Below, in pieces: positions 35,260-44,324 of a stretch of DNA of 64,000 nucleotides; within the stretch, counting starts at the first letter, position 1, and each line of letters opens with the position of its first letter. Source of the stretch: Gilvimarinus xylanilyticus (GTDB taxonomy: Bacteria > Pseudomonadota > Gammaproteobacteria > Pseudomonadales > Cellvibrionaceae); the NCBI RefSeq assembly GCF_024195295.1, contig NZ_JAMFTH010000002.1:62001-126000 (forward strand). Direction: 5' to 3'. A program made the position numbers and the translations under genes. The notes under the pieces are model-generated. The model was not told where the DNA came from and did no database searches. It saw only the letters and a program-made list of their open reading frames with translations.

Positions 35260-35982
35260 TCACAAAAAAACTCTAGAGCCTTGGGTTAACACATGCAGCA
35301 TCCGCCGCAATACTGGAACGTCATCCAATGGTTGGCTCATAGATTCGACCGCAGCGCGATACGTGGACTCGCCTATATCAGTGCGGCGTTTATCCATTAA
35401 CGCCTGAGCATAATCGCGGGTAAATTCCGGATGCCCCTGAAAGGTCAGTACCGTCTCATTCCAGTACGTTGCCGCAATGGGGCAATAAGGCGTGCTCGCC
35501 AATAGCTTGCTCCCCGGCGCCATTGCTACCACCTGGTCTTGATGACTGGACAACAAGCTCAGTAATTGCCCCTGATTACCCAGCCCTTCGATGTCGCATG
35601 TCAGCCGGTTTTGATGAATCCCGACGCACCAACCTTGCGCCGCTTTTTGCACCTGCCCGCCCAGCGCCTGGTGAATAACTTGATGCCCGAAACAAATACC
35701 TACTAACGGTATTTGCTGGCGGTACAGCTCGCGAATACACGCCTGCAGGCGATTTATCCATGGGTCCTGATCGTAAGCCGCACTCTGGCTACCCGTAATC
35801 AACACGCCAGAAAAAGTCTGCCAGTCACTGGGATACTCATCCCGATTAACATCAAACCGGACAAATTCAATGTCGTTATTTAACGCCGACAGGCAGCGAA
35901 TAAACATGTCCGGATACTGGCCATGAACTCGGGCCAGTTCGGCGGGAATCGTGTCGGTGTTCAAGATTGCAATGGACTTCAT
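35260..35982 (-). CDS. Class I glutamine amidotransferase-like protein
   Basis: The 240-residue product has a glutaminase-type catalytic triad: C97 in VGICFGHQ, and H184 and E186 in FQGHPEF. It resembles the stand-alone GMP-synthase-like amidotransferases, which include gamma-glutamyl-polyamine and gamma-glutamyl-peptide hydrolases. The ATG at 35982 has AAGGAG at five bases; a GTG two codons earlier is too close to it. The true substrate is unknown. It diverges from the polysaccharide deacetylase gene. Confidence 0.85.
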   Translation of the reverse strand: MKSIAILNTDTIPAELARVHGQYPDMFIRCLSALNNDIEFVRFDVNRDEYPSDWQTFSGVLITGSQSAAYDQDPWINRLQACIRELYRQQIPLVGICFGHQVIHQALGGQVQKAAQGWCVGIHQNRLTCDIEGLGNQGQLLSLLSSHQDQVVAMAPGSKLLASTPYCPIAATYWNETVLTFQGHPEFTRDYAQALMDKRRTDIGESTYRAAVESMSQPLDDVPVLRRMLHVLTQGSRVFL

Positions 35983-36071
35983 TGCCACTCCTTATCAATC
36001 GTTAACTTGGCGCCCCGGTGCAGCTCGTTTATGCTTTGGGCAAAACAAACAATAAATCCCAGGATACCGTT

Positions 36072-36857
36072 ATGCGCCTTTTACAAAACTCTCTACTTTC
36101 GCTGTGCTTTACCTTGGCTATGCCCCTGGCCGCCGCGGAGGGCCCCTGGCAGGGCAAACGTGCCGCCGTGGCCTTGACCTATGATGACTCCCTTAATGTA
36201 CATTTAGACACCGTTATACCGGCATTGAATGAGCTCGAACTAAAAGGCACTTTTTACCTCACTATCGCCGCCGACGGTTTTAGCCAACGAATGGCCGAAT
36301 GGCGGGCGGCGGCCGCCGATGGCCACGAGCTGGGCAACCACACCCTGTTTCACCCCTGCAATGGCCAGGGACCGGGACGCGAGTGGGTGGCCGCCGAGCG
36401 AGACCTTTCCACTTGGACGCTGGGGCGCATACTGGGAAATATTGAAGTGGCCAACACGACCCTCCAGGCGCTGGACGGCAAAACCGAACGTACGTTCGCC
36501 TACCCCTGCGGCGATACCTTGGCGGGCGGAGAATCCTACCTTGAGGCCATTAAACCGCTGTTTGCCGGAGCGAGGGGCGTAGCGCCTGGGTTTCCCTCGC
36601 CGGATAACGCCGAGCGGTTTAACCTCGCCGCCCATGTCATTAATGGCCAGAGTATCGAGCAGTTAAAAGCCTTGGTGGATAACGCGATTGCTCAACAAGG
36701 CTTACTGGTATTTCTGTTTCATGGCGTCGGTGGCGAACATCCCCTAAACCTGGAGGCCGATACCCACGCGCAACTGCTGGATTATTTGCACGCCCAGCAG
36801 CACCAGCTATGGGTGGCACCAATGGTTGATATTGCCAGTGCTTTAGCGGGCGAATAG
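36072..36857 (+). CDS. Secreted polysaccharide deacetylase (NodB/CE4 type)
   Basis: The 261-residue product starts at 36072 with a signal peptide (MRLLQNSLLSLCFTLAMPLAAA) and AGGA upstream. CE4 motifs are present: LTYDDS with both metal/catalytic aspartates (about residues 38-41), HELGNHTLFH with two zinc histidines, TFAYPCGD, and a C-terminal FLFHGVGG with the catalytic histidine. Members remove acetyl groups from chitin, peptidoglycan or other glycans. Its 3' end overlaps the EAL gene by 15 bases in opposite orientation. Confidence 0.9.
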   Translation: MRLLQNSLLSLCFTLAMPLAAAEGPWQGKRAAVALTYDDSLNVHLDTVIPALNELELKGTFYLTIAADGFSQRMAEWRAAAADGHELGNHTLFHPCNGQGPGREWVAAERDLSTWTLGRILGNIEVANTTLQALDGKTERTFAYPCGDTLAGGESYLEAIKPLFAGARGVAPGFPSPDNAERFNLAAHVINGQSIEQLKALVDNAIAQQGLLVFLFHGVGGEHPLNLEADTHAQLLDYLHAQQHQLWVAPMVDIASALAGE

Positions 36858-38093
36858 CACCTGATCACTGACCAGCACATCCAGCAAAAGTACGGCAGAG
36901 TCGGATTGGCGCAGCGCATAGGTTTTGCACATGTCGCCGCTGCGAATATCCCGATAGGCCTCGGACACGACCATTTGCTCCAGAGGCAAATCGCGAATGC
37001 CCATAAGGCGAGGGAAATAGGGACGATGGCTCCAGTTGCTACCCACGTAGCAATGCTCAGGCACTACTGCTTCTGGCACCAACTCGTAGTTGGGCGAGGT
37101 TTGCGTGCCCTGCTCATCGCACCAGTAAAATCGCAGCATGCCCAGTTGATGCAAAACGCGCGGCGAGATTGACCATTGCGGCGCAAGCGCCCCGCCAGCG
37201 TTACTCCAGCCGTCTTTTATCAGACGAGCCTGCTCTTCAACCGCCAACTGATGCCGAAAGGCCCGATGGTGACTGGCACTTTTACGCTCCAAATACTGCG
37301 CCTTGAGCGCCTGCACCTGCTGCCGATAAACCGCCGGGTCGGCCGGTTCACGCAGGGCTTTATCGAATAACCACCCCTGAACCAGGTCGGCGCCACACTC
37401 GATGGCAAAATCAAACTCGGCGGCGGTCTCTACGCCCTCGCAGACAATCTGGCAGCCCGCACGCATTGCCATGGCCGTGGTAGCGAGAGCGATATCCGCC
37501 GCCGCGCCGCCGCTGGAGGCGGCCTTAAACAGCGTCATATCCAGCTTAATCAGATCGGGCTCAAGAGCGATAATTCGATCTACCTGTGAGGCGCCGGAAC
37601 CGTAATCATCCACCGCCACCCGTAAACCATAGCGTTGATACTGGCGAGTTAAGCGCTGCAAATTTGCCAAATCGCCGCTGCGCTCGGTCACCTCTATCAC
37701 CACCTGCCGCGGATCCAACCCCAGCTCTTCAATCATTTGCAAGGTGGGAATCACCTGAGCATCACCCAGTTTATCGACCCAGGCGGGCGATATGTTTAAA
37801 GCTATAAAGCCACCCTGCCCCCATTGACGCTGAGCCTGCAATGCCTGGTGGCGCAAATGGCGATCTACCCCACGCACCCACTCATCAGGTTGGGTGTCGT
37901 GCGCAAAAAGTGAAGCGGCGGAAACCACTTCGCCGCTTGCGCTTAAGCATCGGGCGAGCGCCTCATTGCCGGCTACTCGCCCGCTTTCCAGCTCGACAAT
38001 AGGCTGAAAACAGGGAAAGTAGGTGCTGGGATCGGCAGCTCGGGCTGAGCTTGTCGGGGGTAAGGCAGTTTCAGGCTTCATATCGGACATCAA
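36843..38093 (-). CDS. EAL-domain c-di-GMP phosphodiesterase with YkuI_C-like sensor
   Basis: The 416-residue cytoplasmic protein has an N-terminal EAL domain (about 25-250) with all catalytic positions present: E44 in NEALAR, N100, E134 in EVTE, D162/D163 in DDYGSG, K183 in LIKLD, E219 in CEGVE and Q239. It should therefore hydrolyse c-di-GMP. The C-terminal part (about 300-416) has NWSHRPYFPRLMG and VVSEAYRDIRSGDMCKTYAL, a Cache-like fold of the YkuI C-terminal type that may bind a small ligand. It could act with the PilZ protein at 19.5 kb. Confidence 0.9.
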   Translation of the reverse strand: MMSDMKPETALPPTSSARAADPSTYFPCFQPIVELESGRVAGNEALARCLSASGEVVSAASLFAHDTQPDEWVRGVDRHLRHQALQAQRQWGQGGFIALNISPAWVDKLGDAQVIPTLQMIEELGLDPRQVVIEVTERSGDLANLQRLTRQYQRYGLRVAVDDYGSGASQVDRIIALEPDLIKLDMTLFKAASSGGAAADIALATTAMAMRAGCQIVCEGVETAAEFDFAIECGADLVQGWLFDKALREPADPAVYRQQVQALKAQYLERKSASHHRAFRHQLAVEEQARLIKDGWSNAGGALAPQWSISPRVLHQLGMLRFYWCDEQGTQTSPNYELVPEAVVPEHCYVGSNWSHRPYFPRLMGIRDLPLEQMVVSEAYRDIRSGDMCKTYALRQSDSAVLLLDVLVSDQVLFAR

Positions 38094-38453
38094 AAGGGCG
38101 GTCTAACCTTACGGCTCAGGAATTAAGATTGACAACGGTGTCAGCACGAAGCATACCAACTGACATCCTCACACCTTAGCGGGCCACCCCTACCCCAAAC
38201 CTGCACACTGCACCAAATCGGACACCCCGCTCTAAGAGCCGTTTTTTACCGCACCACCGCAGGGCAAGCCATAACAAAGACTATTACAACTAACTGACCA
38301 ATGCTTAGACACTATTACTCTAGGGGCTTTACCCAGCTTTTTCCGCTAAATCGCAAAAAGCTGGACTTTCAAGGCTAATTGGTATTGGCAATTGATGCCT
38401 CCCTCGCTGTACAATGCCGTCCAATTTTTGGCCTTGATTATACGAGTATCGAA
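38094..38453. promoter_or_regulatory. Leader region of fusA-type gene with hairpin
   Basis: No gene in these 360 bases. CCAGCTTTTT (38333-38342) and AAAAAGCTGG (38355-38364) form a perfect 10-base stem around a 12-base loop, 90 bases before the EF-G start. The T-run sits inside the left arm, so in the plus direction it is not a standard terminator. It could be a leader structure or an upstream transcription block. Confidence 0.4.
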
Positions 38454-40544
38454 ATGACAGACCTTAGTTTATACAGAAACATCGGTATCTTTGCCCACGT
38501 TGACGCGGGTAAGACCACCACCACCGAACGTATCCTTAAGCTCACCGGTAAAATCCATAAACTGGGTGAAGTGCACGAGGGTGAATCCACCACCGACTTT
38601 ATGGAGCAGGAAGCCGAGCGCGGTATTACCATTCAGTCCGCCGCCGTTACCTGTGAGTGGAAAGGTCACCGTTTTAACGTGATCGACACCCCTGGGCACG
38701 TTGACTTCACCGTTGAGGTATACCGTTCACTGAAAGTACTGGACGGCGGTATCGGCGTTTTCTGTGGTTCTGGCGGGGTTGAGCCTCAGTCAGAAACCAA
38801 CTGGCGCTACGCCAACGAATCTGAAGTGGCTCGTATCATCTTCGTTAACAAACTGGACCGTATCGGTGCCGACTTCCTGAACGTGGTTGATCAGATCAAA
38901 AACGTTCTGGGCGCCAAGCCACTGGTTATGACCCTGCCTATCGGCCGCGAAGACACCTTTAAAGGTGTGGTTGATCTGCTGACCCAGAAAGCTTACGTAT
39001 GGGACGATTCTGGCCAGCCCGAGAACTATAGCGTTGAAGATATCCCCGAAGATATGAAAGACGACGTTGAAGCCTACCGCGAAGAGCTGATCGAAACCGC
39101 GCTGGAAGCCGACGACGACCTGCTGATGGCCTACATGGATGGCGAAATGCCCTCTGAGGAAGACCTGAAACGTTGCATCCGTCAGGGCACCCGCGATCTG
39201 ACCTTCTTCCCCACCTTCTGTGGTTCTGCCTTTAAAAACAAAGGTATGCAGCTGGTTCTGGACGCCGTGGTTGACTACTTGCCCGCGCCCACCGAGGTTG
39301 ATCCGCAGGATCTGACCGACGAAGAAGGTAACCCCACTGGCGACAAAGCCATTGTAAGTGCCGACGAGCCCTTCCGCGCCCTGGCATTTAAAATTATGGA
39401 CGACCGTTTTGGCGCCCTGACCTTCGTTCGCATTTACTCCGGTAAGCTGAACAAAGGCGACACCATCCTCAACTCGTTCACCGGCAAGACCGAGCGAGTA
39501 GGCCGCATGGTGGAAATGCAGGCGGATGAGCGCAACGAACTGAGCCACGCTCAGGCCGGTGACATTATCGCCATCGTGGGCATGAAGAACGTACAGACCG
39601 GTCACACCCTGTGTGATCCCAAGAACCCTTGTACTCTGGAAGCCATGGTGTTCCCGGATCCGGTTATCTCGATCGCCGTTGCGCCGAAAGACAAAGGCTC
39701 TACCGAGAAAATGGGTATCGCCATCGGTAAAATGGTGGCCGAAGATCCATCGTTCCGTGTAGAAACCGACGAAGACTCGGGCGAAACCATTCTGAAAGGT
39801 ATGGGTGAGCTGCACCTGGACATTAAAGTCGACATCCTGAAGCGTACCTACGGTGTGGAAATGGAAGTGGGTCAGCCTCAGGTGGCGTACCGCGAAACCA
39901 TTACCCAGGAAATCGAAGACTCTTACACCCACAAGAAGCAGTCTGGTGGTTCGGGTCAGTTTGGTAAAATTGACTACCGCATTAAGCCCGGCGAGCCGAA
40001 CTCTGACTTTACCTTCCACTCCACCGTTGTGGGCGGTAACGTACCCAAGGAATTCTTCCCGGCCATTGAGAAAGGCTTTAAGAGCATGATGGAAAAAGGC
40101 CCGCTGGCTGGCTTCCCTGTGCTGGATGTAGACATCGAGCTGTTCGACGGTGCCTACCACGCGGTTGACTCCTCGGCGGTAGCCTTCGAAATCGCCGCTA
40201 AAGGCGCTTTCCGTCAGTCTATGCCCAAAGCTGGTCCTCAGCTGCTGGAGCCTCTGATGAAAGTTGACGTCTTCACCCCGGAAGATCACGTGGGTGATGT
40301 TATCGGGGATCTGAACCGTCGTCGCGGTATGATCAGCGGCCAAGAGCCAAACGCCACCGGCGTTCGCATTAAGGCAGAAGTTCCTCTGTCAGAGATGTTC
40401 GGCTACATCGGCCACCTGCGTACCATGACTTCTGGTCGCGGTCAGTTCTCTATGGAGTTCTCTAAGTATGCTCCATGCCCGCAGAACGTAACCGAAGAAG
40501 TGATCGCTAAGGTCAAAGAGCGCGAAGCGGCTGAGAAGAAGTAA
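38454..40544 (+). CDS. fusA2: Elongation factor G, FusA2-type paralogue
   Basis: The 696-residue GTPase drives ribosomal translocation and/or recycling. Domain G has [10 protein letters not shown] (about 14-23), the switch I stretch [13 protein letters not shown] and NKLD; domains II-V follow to the KERE end. The wording ([45 protein letters not shown]) is that of the second EF-G of vibrios and related bacteria, not of the str-operon FusA, and the gene stands alone without rpsL/rpsG/tuf. The ATG at 38454 gives normal length; the frame extension to 38379 is leader. Codon use is highly biased, consistent with strong expression. Confidence 0.93.
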   Translation: MTDLSLYRNIGIFAHVDAGKTTTTERILKLTGKIHKLGEVHEGESTTDFMEQEAERGITIQSAAVTCEWKGHRFNVIDTPGHVDFTVEVYRSLKVLDGGIGVFCGSGGVEPQSETNWRYANESEVARIIFVNKLDRIGADFLNVVDQIKNVLGAKPLVMTLPIGREDTFKGVVDLLTQKAYVWDDSGQPENYSVEDIPEDMKDDVEAYREELIETALEADDDLLMAYMDGEMPSEEDLKRCIRQGTRDLTFFPTFCGSAFKNKGMQLVLDAVVDYLPAPTEVDPQDLTDEEGNPTGDKAIVSADEPFRALAFKIMDDRFGALTFVRIYSGKLNKGDTILNSFTGKTERVGRMVEMQADERNELSHAQAGDIIAIVGMKNVQTGHTLCDPKNPCTLEAMVFPDPVISIAVAPKDKGSTEKMGIAIGKMVAEDPSFRVETDEDSGETILKGMGELHLDIKVDILKRTYGVEMEVGQPQVAYRETITQEIEDSYTHKKQSGGSGQFGKIDYRIKPGEPNSDFTFHSTVVGGNVPKEFFPAIEKGFKSMMEKGPLAGFPVLDVDIELFDGAYHAVDSSAVAFEIAAKGAFRQSMPKAGPQLLEPLMKVDVFTPEDHVGDVIGDLNRRRGMISGQEPNATGVRIKAEVPLSEMFGYIGHLRTMTSGRGQFSMEFSKYAPCPQNVTEEVIAKVKEREAAEKK

Positions 40545-40561
40545 GCAGCAACTCGCTTAAC

Positions 40562-40593
40562 AAAAAAGCCCCGCCAATGTGCGGGGCTTTTTT
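40562..40593 (+). terminator. Intrinsic terminator of the EF-G gene
   Basis: GCCCCGC and GCGGGGC form the stem around CAATGT. AAAAAA precedes and TTTTTT follows, a perfect rho-independent terminator 17 bases after the stop codon. Confidence 0.95.
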
Positions 40594-40671
40594 GTTTCTG
40601 ACACATAGATTTTTTCTGGTTTTTTGGTATAAGTTATAGTCAGCTTCAGGACGACAATAGCCAGGATCGCT

Positions 40672-41685
40672 ATGCAGGCACTCTCCCTCCGTATTCTTAA
40701 AACCGCACTGGTTGCGCTGTCAAGTGGAATCAGTTGCTGCCTTTCGGCCCAATCACTCGAAGACTTAGGCGTAGCGCACCTAGTCGGCGAAGCGGTGGCT
40801 CAAAACAGCGCCCGCTCGATTGTACTTTCCGACGCCAATCTAATTACCTTGGGCGTTATGGACTTCGACCCCAATGAGTTTTTTGAGTTTGAAAACATTG
40901 ATGTGGGTAATGAAACCTCACTTGAGCAGCGCAGCCAACTGACCACTTACTCACTACCCTGGCACTTTGCATCACGCCCGCTGAGCAATCGGGCGAGCTC
41001 ACAAACCCAACTCCGCCTATCTTACATTGCCACCGAACAAGATTTAATTTTTGAAGACGAGACGGTGGGCAATCCACTAGAAGAAACCACCTTTTTGCTT
41101 TACGCCGAGCACACCTGGCGCTACCAATTAAACCAAGCTTGGCACCTGCGGACGGGGATCGGGGGTGAAATTCTGGTTTACGATAATGACCTCGCCTACC
41201 GCGATAGTACTCTTAAACTTTTCGCACCCTACTTTGATAACGCTCTGTTTAATACGTCCTATAAAGTTTGGACCCTGGATCCCAGCATCGGCGCCCGCTA
41301 TCAAGGCGAGCTGATGGGTTATCGCTGGGAGTATCAAGTCGCTTACCGCTACGCCATCGGTCATTCGTTCGATACCGACTCTCACCTGCAAGACACCACG
41401 GTCGAGGCCGGCCGACTGAGCAACAGCGCCACTATTCATTTTGATACGCCCGATGTGTGGAATCGCCGCAGCCAAATACGTTTACTGGCCCGCCGTATCG
41501 ATTTAGGCGCCGATGCTGTTCCCGCCATGGGCACCCACCATTATTACGAGTTAGGCGCCGGCTGGCTTATTGATACCAGCAATGACGTCAGCTTTCTCAA
41601 TAACATTGGTATTGGTCTATCAATCAATATCGACAGCGAACTCAGCGGTGGTAGCCTAGTAATTCTTTTTAACGAATCTATGTAG
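40672..41685 (+). CDS. Outer-membrane beta-barrel protein (Omp_AT-like)
   Basis: The 337-residue product has a signal peptide (cut after about residue 26, LSA|QSLE). A mature part full of amphipathic alternating strands follows, ending in phenylalanine-containing GGSLVILFNESM. The pattern of a solitary autotransporter-like barrel is visible: LRLSYIATEQDLIF, LLYAEHTWRYQLNQAWHLRTGIGGE and YRWEYQVAYRYAIGHSF. No passenger domain is present. Likely an outer-membrane protein of unknown function. Confidence 0.72.
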   Translation: MQALSLRILKTALVALSSGISCCLSAQSLEDLGVAHLVGEAVAQNSARSIVLSDANLITLGVMDFDPNEFFEFENIDVGNETSLEQRSQLTTYSLPWHFASRPLSNRASSQTQLRLSYIATEQDLIFEDETVGNPLEETTFLLYAEHTWRYQLNQAWHLRTGIGGEILVYDNDLAYRDSTLKLFAPYFDNALFNTSYKVWTLDPSIGARYQGELMGYRWEYQVAYRYAIGHSFDTDSHLQDTTVEAGRLSNSATIHFDTPDVWNRRSQIRLLARRIDLGADAVPAMGTHHYYELGAGWLIDTSNDVSFLNNIGIGLSINIDSELSGGSLVILFNESM

Positions 41686-41716
41686 ATTATTGTCGTAGAT
41701 TCCAAGCATCGCTGGT

Positions 41717-42676
41717 CTAAGCGCAGTGACGCTGCAAATCAAACAAGTGCTGATGCCGATCAATCAAAGTCAAAAACTCGGCGAGTTTGGCAGGCTTATT
41801 GGTTCCAAAACGATAGACAGCCGATATGCTCATTCCATTGCTAACCCAGCCCGGTAGCACTTCGGCCAAACGGCCATTTTTTATCTCATCGCGCACCACC
41901 AGCCAAGGCAATTGCGCCACGCCGGCACCGGCCAACAGCATGCTTTTAAGCGCCTCCATATCACTGCACTGGAACACCCGCGGCACGCTCACTACATGAC
42001 TGATTCCTGCCTTTGTCAGCGTCCAGTCAATAAACGGACGATCAAACACCTGCAGGCAGCGATGCGCCGGCAGCTGCTCCGGCCTCGTTATCTCACCAAA
42101 ATGCTTAAGGTAAGCGGGCGATGCCACCACCACACGATTCGCGTATCCCAGCTTTTTCTCAATCAGGTTATCATCACGGGGGCCGCCCATACGAAACGCT
42201 AAGTCCAAGCCCTCGCGAAACAAATCTTCGTAGTCGTAGGAAAGTTTGAGGGAGACGTTCACCTCGGGCCAGTCGCGCAAAAACAGGGGCAATAACTCGC
42301 GGGAGATATAACGCCCCAACGCAGGCGGCGCCGCCAGTCGCAGCTGACCACTCACCCGTCGGTGGCTGCTCTGTACGTCCGCCAGCATCAGCGAGGTCTC
42401 CTCCAACAGCGAGCGGGCCCGATCGAGCAATATGGCACCCGGCTCGGTCAGGCGCACCACCCGGGAAGAGCGCTCAAACAAGCGCACCCCCAATTCCGAC
42501 TCCAACCGCTGTACCGCTTTACTGACCGCCGACTTGGGCACCCCCAGCTCTTCCGAGGCGCGGGTAAAGCTAAGCTGCTGCGCCGTGGCCACGAACAGAC
42601 GCAGCACCTTAAAATCTATTGTTTCTAAATTCACAACAGTGGGTTTCGGAAAGACACATTGTTTCAATAAACTCAA
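41717..42676 (-). CDS. LysR-family transcriptional regulator
   Basis: The 319-residue regulator has an N-terminal winged helix-turn-helix (LSFTRASEELGVPKSAVSKAVQRL, in the first 60 residues) and a C-terminal effector-binding domain with periplasmic-binding-protein fold. It is of the common AaeR/DmlR-like branch. A GTG at 42634 is an alternative start. LysR proteins usually control a divergent neighbour. Here the divergent alcohol dehydrogenase is 517 bases away with an inserted repeat element in between, so the control relation is uncertain. Confidence 0.9.
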   Translation of the reverse strand: MSLLKQCVFPKPTVVNLETIDFKVLRLFVATAQQLSFTRASEELGVPKSAVSKAVQRLESELGVRLFERSSRVVRLTEPGAILLDRARSLLEETSLMLADVQSSHRRVSGQLRLAAPPALGRYISRELLPLFLRDWPEVNVSLKLSYDYEDLFREGLDLAFRMGGPRDDNLIEKKLGYANRVVVASPAYLKHFGEITRPEQLPAHRCLQVFDRPFIDWTLTKAGISHVVSVPRVFQCSDMEALKSMLLAGAGVAQLPWLVVRDEIKNGRLAEVLPGWVSNGMSISAVYRFGTNKPAKLAEFLTLIDRHQHLFDLQRHCA

Positions 42677-42791
42677 GATACCATACTAAAGTCTTTCCAC
42701 CGCACTTCTATTAACCCGGTGGCAGTATATGCCGGGTTAATAGGCGGTGCAGGGACGCACCGCCATGAGCCGAAGGTTCATGCGAGCCCTA

Positions 42792-43055
42792 GTGTCCTGT
42801 TCGAGAAGTTCGCTTAATTTCAGAGCGCCGTTGTGGTGCTAGGACAAGGCGCGTGCCGCCGCCAATAGTGGTTCTATTGGCAAGGTGCGCAACACAGTAC
42901 TAGTGCCACAACGGCGCTCCCGCAGGGCGCGCCCTACAAGGGCTCTGGCTGTGTTGCGCTTCTTGCAAAGGACTACGGCCATTCGCTGCGAATCGCGCCT
43001 TGCCAGAGCCCTTGTAGGGCACGCTGAAAATATGCGAACTTCTCGGACAGGACAC
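42792..43055. mobile_element. Inverted-repeat element A (MITE-like, 264 bp)
   Basis: The ends are 22-base inverted repeats with one mismatch, beginning GTGTCCTGTTCGAGAAG (left, 42792-42813) and ending CTTCTCGGACAGGACAC (right, 43034-43055). Inside are two further perfect inverted pairs, GAGCGCCGTTGTGG (42823-42836) with its complement at 42906-42919, and a 19-base pair at 42931-42949 and 43002-43020. There is no protein-coding content, and no clear target duplication at the borders. It fills the LysR-alcohol dehydrogenase gap. Confidence 0.8.
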
Positions 43056-43104
43056 GAGAAATCCAGAGTTTTCGCACAAAGCCGCCTGATTTTTAGGGCG
43101 AAGT

Positions 43105-43131
43105 GTAAATAGATCAGGACGATCTATTTAC
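43105..43131. promoter_or_regulatory. Perfect palindrome upstream of alcohol dehydrogenase
   Basis: GTAAATAGATC and GATCTATTTAC face each other across AGGAC, 62 bases before the start codon of the alcohol dehydrogenase. Arms are exact over 11 bases. This fits a repressor operator, or the stem could act as a leader. It lies 49 bases inside element A's right border, on the gene side, so it is not part of that element. Confidence 0.5.
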
Positions 43132-43193
43132 CCACCAAATTAATAGCAGCGCCAACCATTGGATCGCTGCCAACCTTTATCCAGGAGGAACAG

Positions 43194-44198
43194 ATGATTA
43201 AAGCCTACGCCGCCCAAGAAGCCGGGCAAGAGTTAACCCCCTACGAATACGACCCGGGTCCGCTGGGCGCCGATGAAGTCGAAATTGCCGTGGAATCCTG
43301 CGGCCTGTGCCACAGTGACCTGAGCATGCTGGACAACGAGTGGGGCTTTACCCAGTACCCGTTTGTGCCGGGCCACGAAGTTATCGGTAAAGTGGCCGCC
43401 ACCGGCGAGAATGTCAGCCACTTAAAACCCGGGCAGACCGTGGGACTGGGCTGGCACAGCGCCTACTGTAACGAGTGCAGCACCTGCAACGACGGCGACC
43501 AAAACCTGTGCGCCAGTGCCCAGCCCACTATTGCCGGACGCCACGGCGGTTTTGCCGATAAAGTGCGAGCCCAGGCTAAAGCAGTGGTGCCACTGCCCGA
43601 AGGCGTTAATCCAGAAACGGCCGGCCCCCTGTTTTGCGGCGGTATTACCGTGTTTAACCCGCTGGTGCAATTTGATATTCCACCGACCGCAAAAGTGGGG
43701 GTAATTGGTATTGGCGGTTTGGGGCATATGGCGGTTAAATTTTTAAGCGCCTGGGGTTGTGAAGTAACCGCCTTTACCAGCAGCGAGAACAAAAAGGCCG
43801 AAGCGCTGGAAATGGGCGCACACAAAACCCTTAACTCCAAAAGCGCTGAGGCATTGGAAGAAGCCGCCGGCTCCTTCGACCTGATCCTATCCACGGTTAA
43901 CGTAAAACTGGACTGGAACGCCTACTTAAATACCTTGACTCCCAAAGGCCGACTGCACTTTGTGGGCGCGACCCTGGAGCCCATCGAGCTGGGCGTGTTT
44001 GGCCTGATCGCCGCACAGCGTTCGGTGTCAGGTTCGCCCGTGGGCAGCCCCGCCACCATCGAAAAAATGCTGGCATTTGCTGCGCGCCACGAGATTGAAC
44101 CCACCACGCAAACTTACCCCATGAGTAAGATTAACGATGCCATTCAAGCACTGCGCGACGGCAAGGCGCATTACCGTATTGTTCTTACCAAAGATTAG
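43194..44198 (+). CDS. Zinc-dependent NAD(P) alcohol dehydrogenase
   Basis: The 334-residue medium-chain dehydrogenase converts alcohols and aldehydes with NAD(P). Catalytic zinc ligands are C39 in GLCHSD and H61-E62 in GHEV. The structural zinc set is C92, C95, C98 and C106 (YCNECSTCNDGDQNLC). The Rossmann loop is GIGGLGHMAVKFL (about 171-183). The sequence type is that of YahK/cinnamyl-alcohol-dehydrogenase-like enzymes, which often favour NADPH and aldehyde reduction. CAGGAGG precedes the ATG. A palindrome and element A lie upstream. Confidence 0.93.
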   Translation: MIKAYAAQEAGQELTPYEYDPGPLGADEVEIAVESCGLCHSDLSMLDNEWGFTQYPFVPGHEVIGKVAATGENVSHLKPGQTVGLGWHSAYCNECSTCNDGDQNLCASAQPTIAGRHGGFADKVRAQAKAVVPLPEGVNPETAGPLFCGGITVFNPLVQFDIPPTAKVGVIGIGGLGHMAVKFLSAWGCEVTAFTSSENKKAEALEMGAHKTLNSKSAEALEEAAGSFDLILSTVNVKLDWNAYLNTLTPKGRLHFVGATLEPIELGVFGLIAAQRSVSGSPVGSPATIEKMLAFAARHEIEPTTQTYPMSKINDAIQALRDGKAHYRIVLTKD

Positions 44199-44324
44199 TC
44201 TGCTCGCCAATGATTAAGAACAGCGGCTTAGAATACATCCGCTGGCAGCGCGTTCTGGAGTCGGGCACAATAGTGTCCGACTCTTTTTTTGCGCCCGGGT
44301 ATTGTTATGTCAAGGCAGACACTA

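Noticed and set aside
38790-40343. A 517-codon open frame on the minus strand opposite EF-G
   Set aside because: The plus-strand gene has strong codon bias, which leaves the opposite frame open. The translation has no domain character, and EF-G is certain.
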